The notes: generated from the letters alone by a model not told the origin. A stretch of 64,000 nt of DNA from an uncultured Bacteroidales bacterium (GCA_905235855.1 CAJONE010000001.1:1-64000); one strand, 5' to 3'. Shown: positions 18,091 to 27,610, numbered from the stretch's first letter. Numbers and translations: made by a program.

Positions 18091-20754
18091 TTAGTCGACA
18101 AAATACAGCTTGCCCCGCTGCTTGTCGAACTCGTATTTGCCAAATTGACCGAGACCCTCCTTGTTGACGATAAACTTATAGTCAACACCCTTCACTACAA
18201 CCACCTCGACATTACGCACAACCTTTTCGCCAATCTTCATCTCCTTAAAGATAATGGTCGACTTGTCGAGGATGTTGCCCTCGGGGTCGAAGGCGTTGTC
18301 GCGGTCGGGAAAATCCTCCTTGTTGATGCGGCGCTGGTAGAGATAGTTCATCGCCTCCTCCCATGATATTGCCACAGGCTCAGCGTAGCGCTCATCGATA
18401 AGCATTGGCACTTGCATTCCGTTGATAATACACGGGATTTCGCCCTTGGTCGAGTTTATCATAGTGGCCTGTATTGTACCTTCGTCATGTATGATGTCCG
18501 GTTCGGGATTGGACTCCTCAACCGGCGCATTGACGAGGTCAATAACATTACCATCGTCAGTGTATTTCACCTGCGGACTCTCCGACTGCATATTGTCGAT
18601 GAGGCGTTTGGAGACAAAGTCGGTTCGTAAAACCATAAACTCAATTCGGCGGTTGAGCTGGTGGGCGGCCTCCTTGCGGTCTTCCTCCTTGATAGAATTC
18701 ACGTAGTCGCACTCCAACACCGTCCCCTTCGAAAAGGTGTATGGTTTCTTGTTCACTTTAAGCGTTATGTCTCGGTCGAGTGTGCGCGGCACACGCTCGG
18801 CATATCCCTTGGCCACGAGACGCTCACGCTCTATGCCACGCGAGATGAGATAGTCTACAACCGACTGCGCACGGCGTTGAGAGAGTGTGTCATTAGTGAG
18901 TCCTATAAAAGGTCGGCAGTCGGTGTGGGCACGTATTTCCACCACCACATTGGGGTTGTTGACCAATATCAGATAAAGATCCATAAGCGAGTCCATAAAC
19001 TCCTCCTTGAGGTCCCATTTGGCCAAGTCGTAGCGTATTTCGGGCAGCACGACTGGCATCCTCGGTACAGGCTCGATACGGAAATCGTGAACCAGATCCT
19101 TGCTCACATTATAGCCCTTTGTGCTCTCTGAACCCTCGGTGGTGAAATAGTCGACCTTAGATACATACATCTTGTAGACCACATTGCGTTTCACCTTGTC
19201 GACATCGAACCGATAGAAACCCTTCTTGTCAGTGTAGGTCTCATATTCGGTGCCGTTAGAGCCAACGAGTTTTACCTTGGCTTTTTCGACCAGTTGCATC
19301 GACTTCTCGTCGCGCACAATGCCCTGGATACTGTAGAGCAGTGGTTCAAGTTCGAAATAGTACAAATCGTCGTTGATAGGAGGGATTTTCTTGCCTTTCT
19401 TGTCGGTTTCCTTGTTGTGGGGGTCATCGAACGGACGGTTTGACGAAAAATACCCACGCTCCTCATATTTTACGCTCTCTCCCGGATAGAAGACAATAGA
19501 CATCTCGTCGTAGCACGAATTGATCGGAACACCCAGGTTCTCGGGTTCCGACCAGCGGCGGCCTTCAAGCTCGGTGCGGAAAATATCGTAGCCGCCAACA
19601 CCTGGCAGGCCTGTCGACGAGAAGTACATGACAGAGTCGTTACGCAACACAGGGAAACCCTCGCGACCGCCACTGTTTACGCGCGAACCGAGGTTGACAG
19701 GGTTGCCAAACTCGTCGCTGGTGCTGCTGCGTGTCACCATCCAGATGTCGTAGTCGCCTTGTCCGCCAGGCATATCGGACGAAAAATACATAGTCAGCCC
19801 GTCGCGCGTTACTGCGGGGTAGAGATAGTTGAAAGCTGTGTCGCCAAGATCAACACGCACTGCCTCGGACCATTCTCCGTTCATGGCAGCCTCGGTGTTT
19901 TGCTTTTTCTTGCCTTTCTTGGTGTCGAGCGAATTGTTGTTGCGCGTTGCAGTGTAGATATAGCATCCCTCCGACTTGTTTTTTCGCACATCGCATCGCG
20001 AGAACCACACGGTCTTGCCATCGGGCGAAAAGACAGCTTCACCCTCATTCACAGGCGTATTAATATGTCCCTCTGTTTCGAAGACTTCAGGCGTAGGAGA
20101 CCAATTACCCTTGCGGTCGCGGAAAACGTAGTAGATTTCGGAGAAGGCCTGACCTGTCCATGCGTCGGAGCCGCCCTCACCGCTGCCATAACGCGAGGAC
20201 GAAAATGTGATGGTGTTGGTGTCGTCACCAAGAAAACGCGGAGCCCAGTCGTTCCATTGCGTGCTCCAATTATCAAGCTTTTTTATTACATGGCGGGTAC
20301 GGTCGTGTACGAGCTGTTCGACATACTCGAGCGACTCGTAGCGCGACTTGGCCAATTTGTCGTCCGGAATAATTTCGAGATAACTGCGGTAGTATTTTTT
20401 TGCATCGTCGAAATTGTCGTTGAAACGGCACACCTCGGCAAGATGAAAATATATAATCGGTTCGGTTTTATAGTATTTCGAACTTACAAGTTGCTTGTAG
20501 ACCACCTCGGCCTTATTAAAGTCGTGGATAAGGCGGTAACACTCTCCCATCTGGAAATAGACGCGGTTGCGTTCGGCCTTGTTGTCCTTTATCTTCTTGT
20601 AGGCCTCGTCGTATTTTTCGAGAGCCGCACGATACTGTTTCTGCTCAAACAGCGCGTCAGCTTTTTCGGCATAACTCGACTGCGCCATAACGCCTGCTAT
20701 GCCAAAAAAACACAGAAATAGAAAAAATAATGCTACTTTTTTTAACGTTTTCAT
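18091..20754 (-). CDS. PorE-like TPR / beta-propeller / OmpA protein with degenerate retropepsin-like tail
   Basis: An 887-residue exported protein. After a signal peptide (ending GVMAQ) come TPR repeats at about 28-160, a PD40/WD40-like propeller at about 175-470 (TITFSSSRYGSGEGG, YFSSDMPGGQGDYDIW, YFSSTGLPGVGGYDIF), a carboxypeptidase-regulatory-like domain at about 480-570, and an OmpA peptidoglycan-binding domain at about 590-720 (EIRAHTDCRPF, LSQRRAQSVVDYL). This is the architecture of P. gingivalis PorE, which anchors the T9SS to peptidoglycan, but there is no lipobox. About 120 extra residues at the end look like a retropepsin fold (IPCIINGMQVPMLID at about 770-784) in which the catalytic Asp-Thr-Gly is replaced by Asp-Glu-Arg. 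A paralogue without this tail lies at 31805. Confidence 0.8.
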   Translation of the reverse strand: MKTLKKVALFFLFLCFFGIAGVMAQSSYAEKADALFEQKQYRAALEKYDEAYKKIKDNKAERNRVYFQMGECYRLIHDFNKAEVVYKQLVSSKYYKTEPIIYFHLAEVCRFNDNFDDAKKYYRSYLEIIPDDKLAKSRYESLEYVEQLVHDRTRHVIKKLDNWSTQWNDWAPRFLGDDTNTITFSSSRYGSGEGGSDAWTGQAFSEIYYVFRDRKGNWSPTPEVFETEGHINTPVNEGEAVFSPDGKTVWFSRCDVRKNKSEGCYIYTATRNNNSLDTKKGKKKQNTEAAMNGEWSEAVRVDLGDTAFNYLYPAVTRDGLTMYFSSDMPGGQGDYDIWMVTRSSTSDEFGNPVNLGSRVNSGGREGFPVLRNDSVMYFSSTGLPGVGGYDIFRTELEGRRWSEPENLGVPINSCYDEMSIVFYPGESVKYEERGYFSSNRPFDDPHNKETDKKGKKIPPINDDLYYFELEPLLYSIQGIVRDEKSMQLVEKAKVKLVGSNGTEYETYTDKKGFYRFDVDKVKRNVVYKMYVSKVDYFTTEGSESTKGYNVSKDLVHDFRIEPVPRMPVVLPEIRYDLAKWDLKEEFMDSLMDLYLILVNNPNVVVEIRAHTDCRPFIGLTNDTLSQRRAQSVVDYLISRGIERERLVAKGYAERVPRTLDRDITLKVNKKPYTFSKGTVLECDYVNSIKEEDRKEAAHQLNRRIEFMVLRTDFVSKRLIDNMQSESPQVKYTDDGNVIDLVNAPVEESNPEPDIIHDEGTIQATMINSTKGEIPCIINGMQVPMLIDERYAEPVAISWEEAMNYLYQRRINKEDFPDRDNAFDPEGNILDKSTIIFKEMKIGEKVVRNVEVVVVKGVDYKFIVNKEGLGQFGKYEFDKQRGKLYFVD

Positions 20755-21008
20755 ACGTCAACCGATTACTTATTGAATGTTGTATTTTCGTTATAATCAA
20801 ACATTTGCAGCCGTCGCCCGATTACAGACGGCCACAATATAATGATTGCTAAATTACACAATTTCCGTCAATAAGCAACATTTTGGTTGCTCAAAATTAT
20901 ATCGGCGATATCTGTTTTCGCCATGTTTGAAAGAATAATTCTTCGTTTGCTGTTTCTCGCCGCGATTATGCCGTTGGCCTCGATGCCGAACCGCAGAGAT
21001 CCCCTAAT

Positions 21009-22037
21009 CTATTCGGAGAATCTTTTTTCGAGAGCCACAATGCGCTTTAACAGAGATTCCATGTTTCGCATAATGGCAAAGTTGCGTTTCTGGCGTGAAG
21101 CCTCTGTTGCAGGCGAACCAACGATGACGGCACCGGACGGCACACTTTTGGTAACGCCGCTTTGGGCGCCTATCTTCACATCGTCGCCCACTTCTATATG
21201 GCCCACTATGCCGACCTGACCCGTAAGCAGGCAACGGCAACCTACACGTGAGCTGCCGGCAATGCCACTCTGTGAGCACATTACGGTATTTTCGCCAACC
21301 TGCACGTTGTGTCCTACCTGACACAGGTTGTCAATTTTAACGCCCTTGTGAATAATGGTTGAACCCATTGTGGCACGGTCAATGCAGCTGTTGGCACCGA
21401 CCTCGACATCATCACCTATAACCACGTTGCCTATTTGATCCACTTTCGAATGGCTGCCATCGTCGCTGGTCACAAAGCCGAATCCGTCAGCACCAACCAC
21501 AGCACCGGAATGCAGGATGCAGTTGCGGCCAACATGCACGTCGCTGTAAAGTTTCACACCTGGATAAAGGATAGTGTTGTCGCCGACAGAGACATTGTCG
21601 CCAATGTAAACTTGCGGGTAAACCTTCACGTTGTTGCCCAAAACGACATGATTACCCAGAACGGCATAATGTCCGACGTAGCAGTCCTTGCCTATCGTGC
21701 AGTGTCGCCCGTGGCGGCTGAGCCATGAGATGCCCTTTTTCGGCTTATTGGCCGTGTTGAAATAATGCAACACCTTTGCCACAGCAAGGTAGGGGTTGTC
21801 AACACGGATGAAAGTGGATCTGACCGGACGCTTGGGGCAGAACTTGCGGTCCACAATCACCGCTGTAGGTTGGTTATCATATAAATATTGCTCATATTTG
21901 GGGTTGGCAAGGAAGGTAATGCTTCCATCGCCCGCTTCTTCGATTCTGCTGGGCCGCCATACGCTCGCGTTGGCATCGCCCTCGACCGTGCCTTTAAGTA
22001 TTTGGGCCAGCCTGTCGACTTTGAGAGAGTGTGTCAT
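21009..22037 (-). CDS. lpxD: UDP-3-O-acylglucosamine N-acyltransferase LpxD
   Basis: A 342-residue lipid A biosynthesis enzyme that adds the second 3-hydroxyacyl chain to UDP-3-O-acyl-GlcN. An N-terminal uridine-binding domain (about 1-95, with DGSITFLANPKYEQYL) is followed by left-handed beta-helix hexapeptide repeats at about 105-315 (VGHYAVLGNHVVLGNNVKV, IGDNVSVGDN). The catalytic His lies in the stretch around SKVDQIGNVVIGDDVEVG and the conserved NSCIDRATMGSTIIHKGVK follows. Length is normal. Its start overlaps the helix-hairpin-helix gene by 44 bases. The usual lpxC/fabZ and lpxA partners are not in the window, while lptC, for LPS export, lies two genes upstream. Confidence 0.93.
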   Translation of the reverse strand: MTHSLKVDRLAQILKGTVEGDANASVWRPSRIEEAGDGSITFLANPKYEQYLYDNQPTAVIVDRKFCPKRPVRSTFIRVDNPYLAVAKVLHYFNTANKPKKGISWLSRHGRHCTIGKDCYVGHYAVLGNHVVLGNNVKVYPQVYIGDNVSVGDNTILYPGVKLYSDVHVGRNCILHSGAVVGADGFGFVTSDDGSHSKVDQIGNVVIGDDVEVGANSCIDRATMGSTIIHKGVKIDNLCQVGHNVQVGENTVMCSQSGIAGSSRVGCRCLLTGQVGIVGHIEVGDDVKIGAQSGVTKSVPSGAVIVGSPATEASRQKRNFAIMRNMESLLKRIVALEKRFSE

Positions 22038-22773
22038 TGTGGGTTACGGTATTTACAGAGTTATCAGTTTCTCCAAAATCAAGATATGGAGATAATTTAT
22101 TTATTGTTTCTTTGTCGATAATGCTTATTTTCAGCAAGTCGTCAGCATTGTGGAATTTTTCGCCGCTACTGCGCAGACGAACTATGGCTTTTGCCAAATG
22201 GCTGTCTATGTAGGGGTGACGACGAAGGTCGCCATAAGATGCCTTATTTATGTTCAGCTTGTGGATATGGCGGTCATCAATCCCTATATGCGGTGCAATG
22301 GATTCGTAGCGGTCATCGGTCATGCCGTAAACCTCAAGCAACTGCTCCTTGCACACATAGCCCCCGAGGAGATTTCGGTATTTAACTATCGCACGTGCAA
22401 AATATGGTCCAATACCATAAAGATCCTGCAAGTCAAGGGTGTCTGCTGTATTAATATTCACAACAAACGTCTGGTACTCATGTCTGTGTACTTCGAACGA
22501 GGGATTGGCAAAGCCGGTCTTGAACGGACTCGCGCCCTTGTTTTCGTCAGCTGGCCGACTATTGCGGCGCGACGTTTTCACCTTGCGAGGCTGCGTTTCG
22601 GCACAGTAACTGCCATCTCTATTTTTTTCGCGCTGCAAAGCAGTCACCTCTGCGATTTCATCATCGGAAGGAATCGGTCTGCTCTTGTGAGGTATGAGCA
22701 TGAGAATCACAAGTGTAAGCATAAGCAGCACGCTAAGCCAGACGAAACCGCGTTGTTCAGTTCTATTTTTCAT
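21994..22773 (-). CDS. Membrane-anchored ComEA-like helix-hairpin-helix protein
   Basis: A 259-residue protein with an N-terminal membrane anchor at about 11-28 (VWLSVLLMLTLVILMLIP), a basic low-complexity linker (about 55-85), and two helix-hairpin-helix regions. The first reads NINTADTLDLQDLYGIGPYF at about 105-124, the second LNINKASYGDLRRHPYIDSH at about 175-194. These match the ComEA DNA-binding fold, so periplasmic DNA binding for uptake or repair is possible. In Bacteroidetes such proteins are common and their function is mostly unknown. It overlaps lptC by 11 bases upstream and lpxD by 44 bases downstream, so all three are one translation-coupled unit. Confidence 0.8.
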   Translation of the reverse strand: MKNRTEQRGFVWLSVLLMLTLVILMLIPHKSRPIPSDDEIAEVTALQREKNRDGSYCAETQPRKVKTSRRNSRPADENKGASPFKTGFANPSFEVHRHEYQTFVVNINTADTLDLQDLYGIGPYFARAIVKYRNLLGGYVCKEQLLEVYGMTDDRYESIAPHIGIDDRHIHKLNINKASYGDLRRHPYIDSHLAKAIVRLRSSGEKFHNADDLLKISIIDKETINKLSPYLDFGETDNSVNTVTHNDTLSQSRQAGPNT

Positions 22774-23374
22774 TGTTTTTCCCGTCCTCGTTCCATTCTA
22801 TGGTACCACGCTGATGGAATATCTGCGGATTGTTGAACTGATCGTCGCTCTCAAAACCATCGCCATAAGTGAGTCGCTGGCCGTTTACCGAGCGAACCAG
22901 GTCGTTGGAGTACATACGCCCCTCCGTCCGGTTCCATGTGAGATTTTTCATATAAACCGTGTCGCCCGACTCAAAGTCTATGATTATCACACTGTCGCGC
23001 GCCAGCACCAAATTGCTTTCGATAATTTCCTCGGCCTTTAAAGTCCATAGGTAGGCACATTTCGAGCCATCGGGGTTTAGAAAATCGACATGAAGACCCT
23101 TGGGATATACCGTACGTTTGGTCGGTTCGTTGTATTTTTCAACGAGTTGCGTGGTCATAAGCATCTGAACGTTGCCCGACGAGCTGTGTCTAACGGTAGC
23201 GTCCTTTACAGTTTGGCTCGGCAAATCTTTCTGATCAAAGAAACGTATTTTCTCTATGTCATTAGTACACGACAACAACGAAAGGCATAATAAAACAGGA
23301 AGCAAGAGGCAGGCCTTCTTGCTTCCGTAAGAGTATATAGCCACAGACTTCAAGTTTGAAGTTTCAACACGCAA
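22763..23374 (-). CDS. lptC: LPS export protein LptC
   Basis: About 203 residues. A hydrophobic segment ending in the lipobox-like LLSC near residue 36 anchors the protein to the inner membrane. The remainder fits the LptC beta-jellyroll: FFDQKDLPSQTVKDATVRHS, then KYNEPTKRTVYPKGLHVDFL and LTWNRTEGRMYSNDLVRSVN, close to Bacteroidetes LptC. It would hand lipopolysaccharide from LptB2FG to LptA. The start is unclear: 23374 is a TTG, and in-frame TTG (23353) and GTG (23344) give shorter signals; no ATG is available. It lies 20 bases after the TPR gene and overlaps the next gene. Confidence 0.75.
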   Translation of the reverse strand: MRVETSNLKSVAIYSYGSKKACLLLPVLLCLSLLSCTNDIEKIRFFDQKDLPSQTVKDATVRHSSSGNVQMLMTTQLVEKYNEPTKRTVYPKGLHVDFLNPDGSKCAYLWTLKAEEIIESNLVLARDSVIIIDFESGDTVYMKNLTWNRTEGRMYSNDLVRSVNGQRLTYGDGFESDDQFNNPQIFHQRGTIEWNEDGKNNEK

Positions 23375-23393
23375 CGTTTAACATGCAGACACG

Positions 23394-24755
23394 CTATCTG
23401 GTACGGACAGTTGTGGTTTCGCCTATGCCAGGCACGGTGAATGAGTGTCCGTCGATGAGATCGACCATAAAAGCATCCGCCTTCTTGGGGTAACCAGATG
23501 TGCATTGACCGATAATGCGGTTGGCAGCGGCCACGGTCTCGGGTGAGTTGTCAACATTCTTGGCTCTTGCCGCCTTGTCGGCTGCAGCCCAGTAGGCACT
23601 GCGACCATTGATTCCGTCACCGCTTGCAACGCTGTGGAATTTCATATAGAGTTGCGCAATGCACAGGTATGGCTCGCCTTTGGACGGGTCGGTGCGTGCG
23701 GCATCGTAGAAAGCTCCGCGTGCGGCACCCATAGAGCCCAAGCCACTGTTGGCATGACCGAGCAGAATGTAGGCCTTGTAGATGTCTTTCTTTTCGGTGA
23801 GTCCCTTCACGGCATCGTTCAAGTATTTGACCGCGTCGCTGTATTTCTTTTTCGAGATACTCATCTGTCCCATACGCATAGCGGTAACAGGCGAAGGCTC
23901 AAGTGAGTAGAGTTTTTCGGTGGCATCGAAGAAAAGTGGGTCTTCCGTGCAGCCTTTCTTCATCATAATGTTGGTAATCTTTTTCAGGAGTTCCACATTA
24001 TCGGGAGTCGCTTCAAACTTCTGCTTGTAGATTTCGACCAGTTGCTCACAGTTGGCATAGGGCGAGAAAACGGCCTCCACATTGCTGATGCTCTCGCGTA
24101 TCTGTGCGGCACGGGTGGTGTCGGGATTCAGGGTGTCCTTATAGCACTCCTGCACCTCTTTTTCGAGAAGATCACTGGCGATGTCGTAGTTGTCGACTAC
24201 CAATGTGGGTTCGGCAAATCCGGCACGAACATATTTGACTGTCACCATAAAGTACTGGTAAATGTAGAACGCGTCGAGTTTTTCACCGCCAAGACGTATG
24301 GCTTCGGAGTAAGTCTCGTAACTTTCCTTCAGCCCAGCATCCTTCTTAAGCACATCGATGTCCTTGGCTTTCTTGGCGAGAATCTCGGCCTTGTCATTGG
24401 GATAAGCCTCGATACGTTTGTCATGCATGGCCAGCAAGGCGTTGATATATTCCTCTCGTTTGGCCTCATCGGTAGTCTTGGCAAGCAGGCCATTCACTAT
24501 CTTATCGCCATTGATATAAAGATTCTTGCTCTGTTTTGGGCATTTCTCAACAACCACTTTCCAATGCGGATAGGCCTCTTCAAGGTAACGGGGGTCTTTG
24601 GATGTCTTGAATCCACTCATGCTTGTTTGATAAACCGACAGGTCTTCAAGTATGGATTCGCGCTCCTCGTCAGTGCATCCCCAATTCTGGGCACTGGAGC
24701 TTATGCCAATCGAGGTCAGCAGAATAGCCGTAAGTATAAGTCTCGGAGTTTTCAT
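23394..24755 (-). CDS. Exported tetratricopeptide-repeat protein
   Basis: A 453-residue protein with a signal peptide (MKTPRLILTAILLTSIGISS, then SAQ). TPR-like helical repeats cover most of the chain, clearest at about 270-400 (AMRMGQMSISKKKYSDAVKYL, then KAYILLGHANSGLGSMGAAR and AARTDPSKGEPYLCIAQLYM). This type of TPR protein sits next to lptC and an outer-membrane barrel gene in many Bacteroidales, and here too it is followed 20 bases later by lptC. A scaffold role in envelope assembly is inferred from position only. No enzymatic motif was seen. Confidence 0.75.
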   Translation of the reverse strand: MKTPRLILTAILLTSIGISSSAQNWGCTDEERESILEDLSVYQTSMSGFKTSKDPRYLEEAYPHWKVVVEKCPKQSKNLYINGDKIVNGLLAKTTDEAKREEYINALLAMHDKRIEAYPNDKAEILAKKAKDIDVLKKDAGLKESYETYSEAIRLGGEKLDAFYIYQYFMVTVKYVRAGFAEPTLVVDNYDIASDLLEKEVQECYKDTLNPDTTRAAQIRESISNVEAVFSPYANCEQLVEIYKQKFEATPDNVELLKKITNIMMKKGCTEDPLFFDATEKLYSLEPSPVTAMRMGQMSISKKKYSDAVKYLNDAVKGLTEKKDIYKAYILLGHANSGLGSMGAARGAFYDAARTDPSKGEPYLCIAQLYMKFHSVASGDGINGRSAYWAAADKAARAKNVDNSPETVAAANRIIGQCTSGYPKKADAFMVDLIDGHSFTVPGIGETTTVRTR

Positions 24756-24840
24756 AGCAGTAATTTTTTTCTATGATTTAGTATTTCGATTAAACTTAAA
24801 ATTGCTTGTATTTTACTTAATCGTTTATTGGTCAGGACGA

Positions 24841-26139
24841 TTAATTGTATTTTCTTTTCGCGAACCAGTTTTCGCAGCTGCCGAACGAGATGCCAACGGT
24901 GAAGCAGTCGTGTACAAGAAAATCGTTGCTGCCGTACCAGCTGTATCCAGCTGCGAGGTGAATTGCCGACCGGCCTTTACGCATTGGCAGCATTACACCA
25001 ACCCCCAAACCGTATTCATCGATTCCTGCGACGGCTGTATTGAATTTGTTTATTTCGGAGTGCAGACCAAGGCTGTAGCCCACACGCTCCCAATAGTATG
25101 TGCCTTGTGAATTGCCAGTCCAGGCAAATCCCAGTGCCAATCGGTTATATGGACGATATTCGACCGCGCTTTCGCTTAAAATAGGGTAGTCTGCACCGTC
25201 TTCAATCTTCAGACCGTTCCATGCCGCCCATTGCCAGTCAAAGGAAATAAGCCAGCGGTCATTGCGGCAAAAACTGACACCCAGACCAGCGCTCCACGAC
25301 TCTGATATATGGCTACGGTATTCGCCCGAACCCCCATCACGCGGATACACCACCTCGCGCGAGCCCGAATTAGCCATAGTGTACTTATATGCGCTTTCTT
25401 TGGCCGATTGGCGTATGGCTGGACGCATGGTTGCGCCGAGCGACAAGGTGTACTTCTCGCCGATAGGCTGATTGTAGTAGATGCCTATGTCTGTCCCGAA
25501 ATTCAGAACCCTGGTATTTTTCTGGCTTTGGTTGTCAATGTACATACTTGTGTCGTTAGCCAGGAAGTCGTAGGTGATATAGTGCGACAGATTGCCATAG
25601 AGCAGGTGAAGGTTGAAACCCACGGCTACGCGTTCACCTATGTTGAAGGCGTGTCCCCACGTGAAACGGTTCACCCCCCCCTCGCCACTATACACGGTGT
25701 TCATCTTACCATAGGTAAGCGTGTCGGTCGAAGGAAGAGTGAAGTCGTACTCAACTTTTGAAAAGGGTTGTACAGAAAATGCGGTTTTCCACCATTTGCA
25801 GAAGGGAAAAGCTATGGATATGTGCGACAGAAAGCCGTCGGCATCGAACTCCTTGTTGGAGCCTTCACGCAACCAGTTCATCTGTACACCCAAACCAACA
25901 TCAAACACAAAGCTGCGACTCACAATGCGACCATAAGTGGCGGGGTTGAACACATTAACGATATTGTGGCTGGCTGTTGCCAAAAACGCACCGTTGCCAA
26001 TGGCAAGGGGCGAGTTGTATGGCATATCCGAGACACCCATCCCGAACTGTGAGTAAGGGGAATTTACACCGTTTTGTGCATTCACGTTCATCCCGCAGAG
26101 AAGCAGGCAAAGACATAGCACGAACAACAGTCTATTCAT
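24841..26139 (-). CDS. Outer-membrane beta-barrel protein
   Basis: A 432-residue protein. The frame extends 23 codons further, but the ATG at 26139 opens a typical signal peptide (MNRLLFVLCLCLLLCGMNVN, then AQ), so I chose it. The mature chain begins NGVNSPYSQFGMGVSDMPYN, a start typical of a conserved Bacteroidetes barrel family (FadL-like transporter fold), and continues with many Gly/aromatic strands (GEGGVNRFTWGHAFNIGERV, GVSFCRNDRWLISFDWQW, GYSWYGSNDFLVHDCFTVG). Located between coaX and the TPR/lptC genes on the same strand. Substrate unknown. Confidence 0.72.
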   Translation of the reverse strand: MNRLLFVLCLCLLLCGMNVNAQNGVNSPYSQFGMGVSDMPYNSPLAIGNGAFLATASHNIVNVFNPATYGRIVSRSFVFDVGLGVQMNWLREGSNKEFDADGFLSHISIAFPFCKWWKTAFSVQPFSKVEYDFTLPSTDTLTYGKMNTVYSGEGGVNRFTWGHAFNIGERVAVGFNLHLLYGNLSHYITYDFLANDTSMYIDNQSQKNTRVLNFGTDIGIYYNQPIGEKYTLSLGATMRPAIRQSAKESAYKYTMANSGSREVVYPRDGGSGEYRSHISESWSAGLGVSFCRNDRWLISFDWQWAAWNGLKIEDGADYPILSESAVEYRPYNRLALGFAWTGNSQGTYYWERVGYSLGLHSEINKFNTAVAGIDEYGLGVGVMLPMRKGRSAIHLAAGYSWYGSNDFLVHDCFTVGISFGSCENWFAKRKYN

Positions 26140-26208
26140 TTGATTCAAAATTCTTTTCTTTGTGCTTTTATTGTATGCGACAAGCCCAGACCATAGTATG
26201 CCGCTCAT

Positions 26209-26886
26209 TCATGCAATATTCATCATCAAAATCTCGTTCATTCCATACATCACAAGGTGAGGCTGTATGAGCCAGTCGTCAGACAAAAGATCCGCATTGC
26301 CGCCGGTTATCACAACTTGCACTCTTTCACCAATAAGTTCCGACAAACATTGCTCATAGCCCTTAAGAGCGAAACGGGTGGCACACAAGACACCCGACAG
26401 TATGGAGTTGCGGGTGCTGTCGCCCATAGGGGTCGCATCGCTCACAGCGTCACCAATATTCAATAACGGCAAACGTGCTGTAAAATTATGCAGGGCACGA
26501 AATTTCATATCCAAGCCTGGCATTATCGCCCCACCACGATATGATCCATCGCTGTCGACAAAATCCACGGTGATGCATGTGCCGGCATCGACAATCATGA
26601 CATGACGGCGACACGAGAGCCATGCTGCCGAGGCAGCGGCAATTCGGTCGGGACCAAGTGTAGAAGGGGTTGAATAGTTAATTTTTACTGGCAGTTTCAG
26701 ATTGGCGCTCAGTTCAAGACAATCGGACGGAAGCCATTCTGGACGGTCGCCTGTGAGTGATGCTATGGCATAGTCAGCCTTGGGCAAACGCCCATCGGAA
26801 CAAATCATGCAACTTTTCAGCACGCTGTCCTCAAAAACGGCCACTTTAGTTCTCGTGTTGCCGACATCTATCGCTAAACTACGCAT
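26209..26886 (-). CDS. coaX: Type III pantothenate kinase CoaX
   Basis: A 225-residue enzyme that phosphorylates pantothenate, the first step of coenzyme A synthesis. The ASKHA phosphate motif DVGNTRTK lies at residues 7-14, the pantothenate-binding segment is STPSTLGPDRIAAASAAW, the catalytic Asp is in VDAGTCITVDFV near residue 115, and GGAIMPGLDMKFRALHNFTA follows. ITGGNADLL near the end closes the nucleotide site. Slightly shorter than usual (about 240-260). Pth lies only three bases upstream on the same strand. Confidence 0.9.
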   Translation of the reverse strand: MRSLAIDVGNTRTKVAVFEDSVLKSCMICSDGRLPKADYAIASLTGDRPEWLPSDCLELSANLKLPVKINYSTPSTLGPDRIAAASAAWLSCRRHVMIVDAGTCITVDFVDSDGSYRGGAIMPGLDMKFRALHNFTARLPLLNIGDAVSDATPMGDSTRNSILSGVLCATRFALKGYEQCLSELIGERVQVVITGGNADLLSDDWLIQPHLVMYGMNEILMMNIA

Positions 26887-26889
26887 ATT

Positions 26890-27489
26890 CTATTCCGACC
26901 TTTTATCGGCCGACTGGCGGCCTGTCCCTTTGTGGTTAAACATATTCATTGCCCGGTCGGCTCCTTGCAGGACAAAAGCCCTGACTATTTCGACAGCCTC
27001 ATCAATTTTTGGTTCGAGAATGGCTAACTCATCCGGTTCGAACCGACCAAGCACATAGTCAATTTGACGGCCTCTGGAAAATCTGTCGCCTATGCCAACG
27101 CGAAGACGACAATAGGCGTTGGTACCCAACAGTTGCTCAATGCTGGCCAGACCGTTGTGTCCGCCGGCACCGCCCTGTTTTTTCATACGCATTTCGCCCA
27201 ACGGTAGAGCTATGTCGTCAACCACAACAAGGATATTTTCCAGCGGGGTCTTTGTTTCGTTCATCCAGTAGCGTAGGGCCTTACCACTGAGATTCATGAA
27301 TGTGGTGGGTTTTACAAGCAGCAGCTGCTTGCCCCGCAGTTTCATTTCAGTGGTCATGGCAAATCGTGATAGAGTCCAGTTCAGACCTGCATTTTTTGCC
27401 AAAGCGTCTACTACCATAAAACCACTATTGTGGCGCGTTCCCTCGTATTCGGCACCTACGTTGCCCAGTCCCACTATCAAGTATTTCAT
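26890..27489 (-). CDS. pth: Peptidyl-tRNA hydrolase Pth
   Basis: A 199-residue enzyme that releases peptides from prematurely dropped peptidyl-tRNA. GLGNVGAEYEGTRHNSGFMV at residues 7-26 holds the conserved Asn and catalytic His, FMNLSGKAL near 70 and VVDDIALPLGEMRMKKQGGA near 90-109 hold the other active-site residues, and GGHNGLASI follows. I start at MKYLIVGLG (27489), the normal family start. An in-frame ATG at 27555 would add 22 charged residues (MIGWLKSLLARKN...), which is atypical. Confidence 0.92.
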   Translation of the reverse strand: MKYLIVGLGNVGAEYEGTRHNSGFMVVDALAKNAGLNWTLSRFAMTTEMKLRGKQLLLVKPTTFMNLSGKALRYWMNETKTPLENILVVVDDIALPLGEMRMKKQGGAGGHNGLASIEQLLGTNAYCRLRVGIGDRFSRGRQIDYVLGRFEPDELAILEPKIDEAVEIVRAFVLQGADRAMNMFNHKGTGRQSADKRSE

Positions 27490-27610
27490 TGCCTGCTCCT
27501 CTTCGGTTAGGTTTAAGTTTTTTCTTGCTAACAGACTCTTTAACCAGCCAATCATGTTACGCTTAATATGTTCACTAATATGATTAATCTATGCACTTTA
27601 TTGCAGTGGC

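Noticed and set aside
19759-20721. Plus-strand open frame of 320 codons opposite the PorE-like gene
   Set aside because: Antisense shadow of TPR and propeller coding sequence.
20887-21219. Plus-strand open frame of 110 codons at the lpxD 3' end
   Set aside because: Mostly antisense to lpxD; the part in the 254-base gap (20755-21008) has no coding character. That gap holds only a weak hairpin (GCCGTC / GACGGC at 20810-20832).
27490-27555. 22-residue N-terminal extension of Pth (start at 27555)
   Set aside because: Charged sequence not seen in the family; the ATG at 27489 starts exactly at the conserved MKYLIVGLG.
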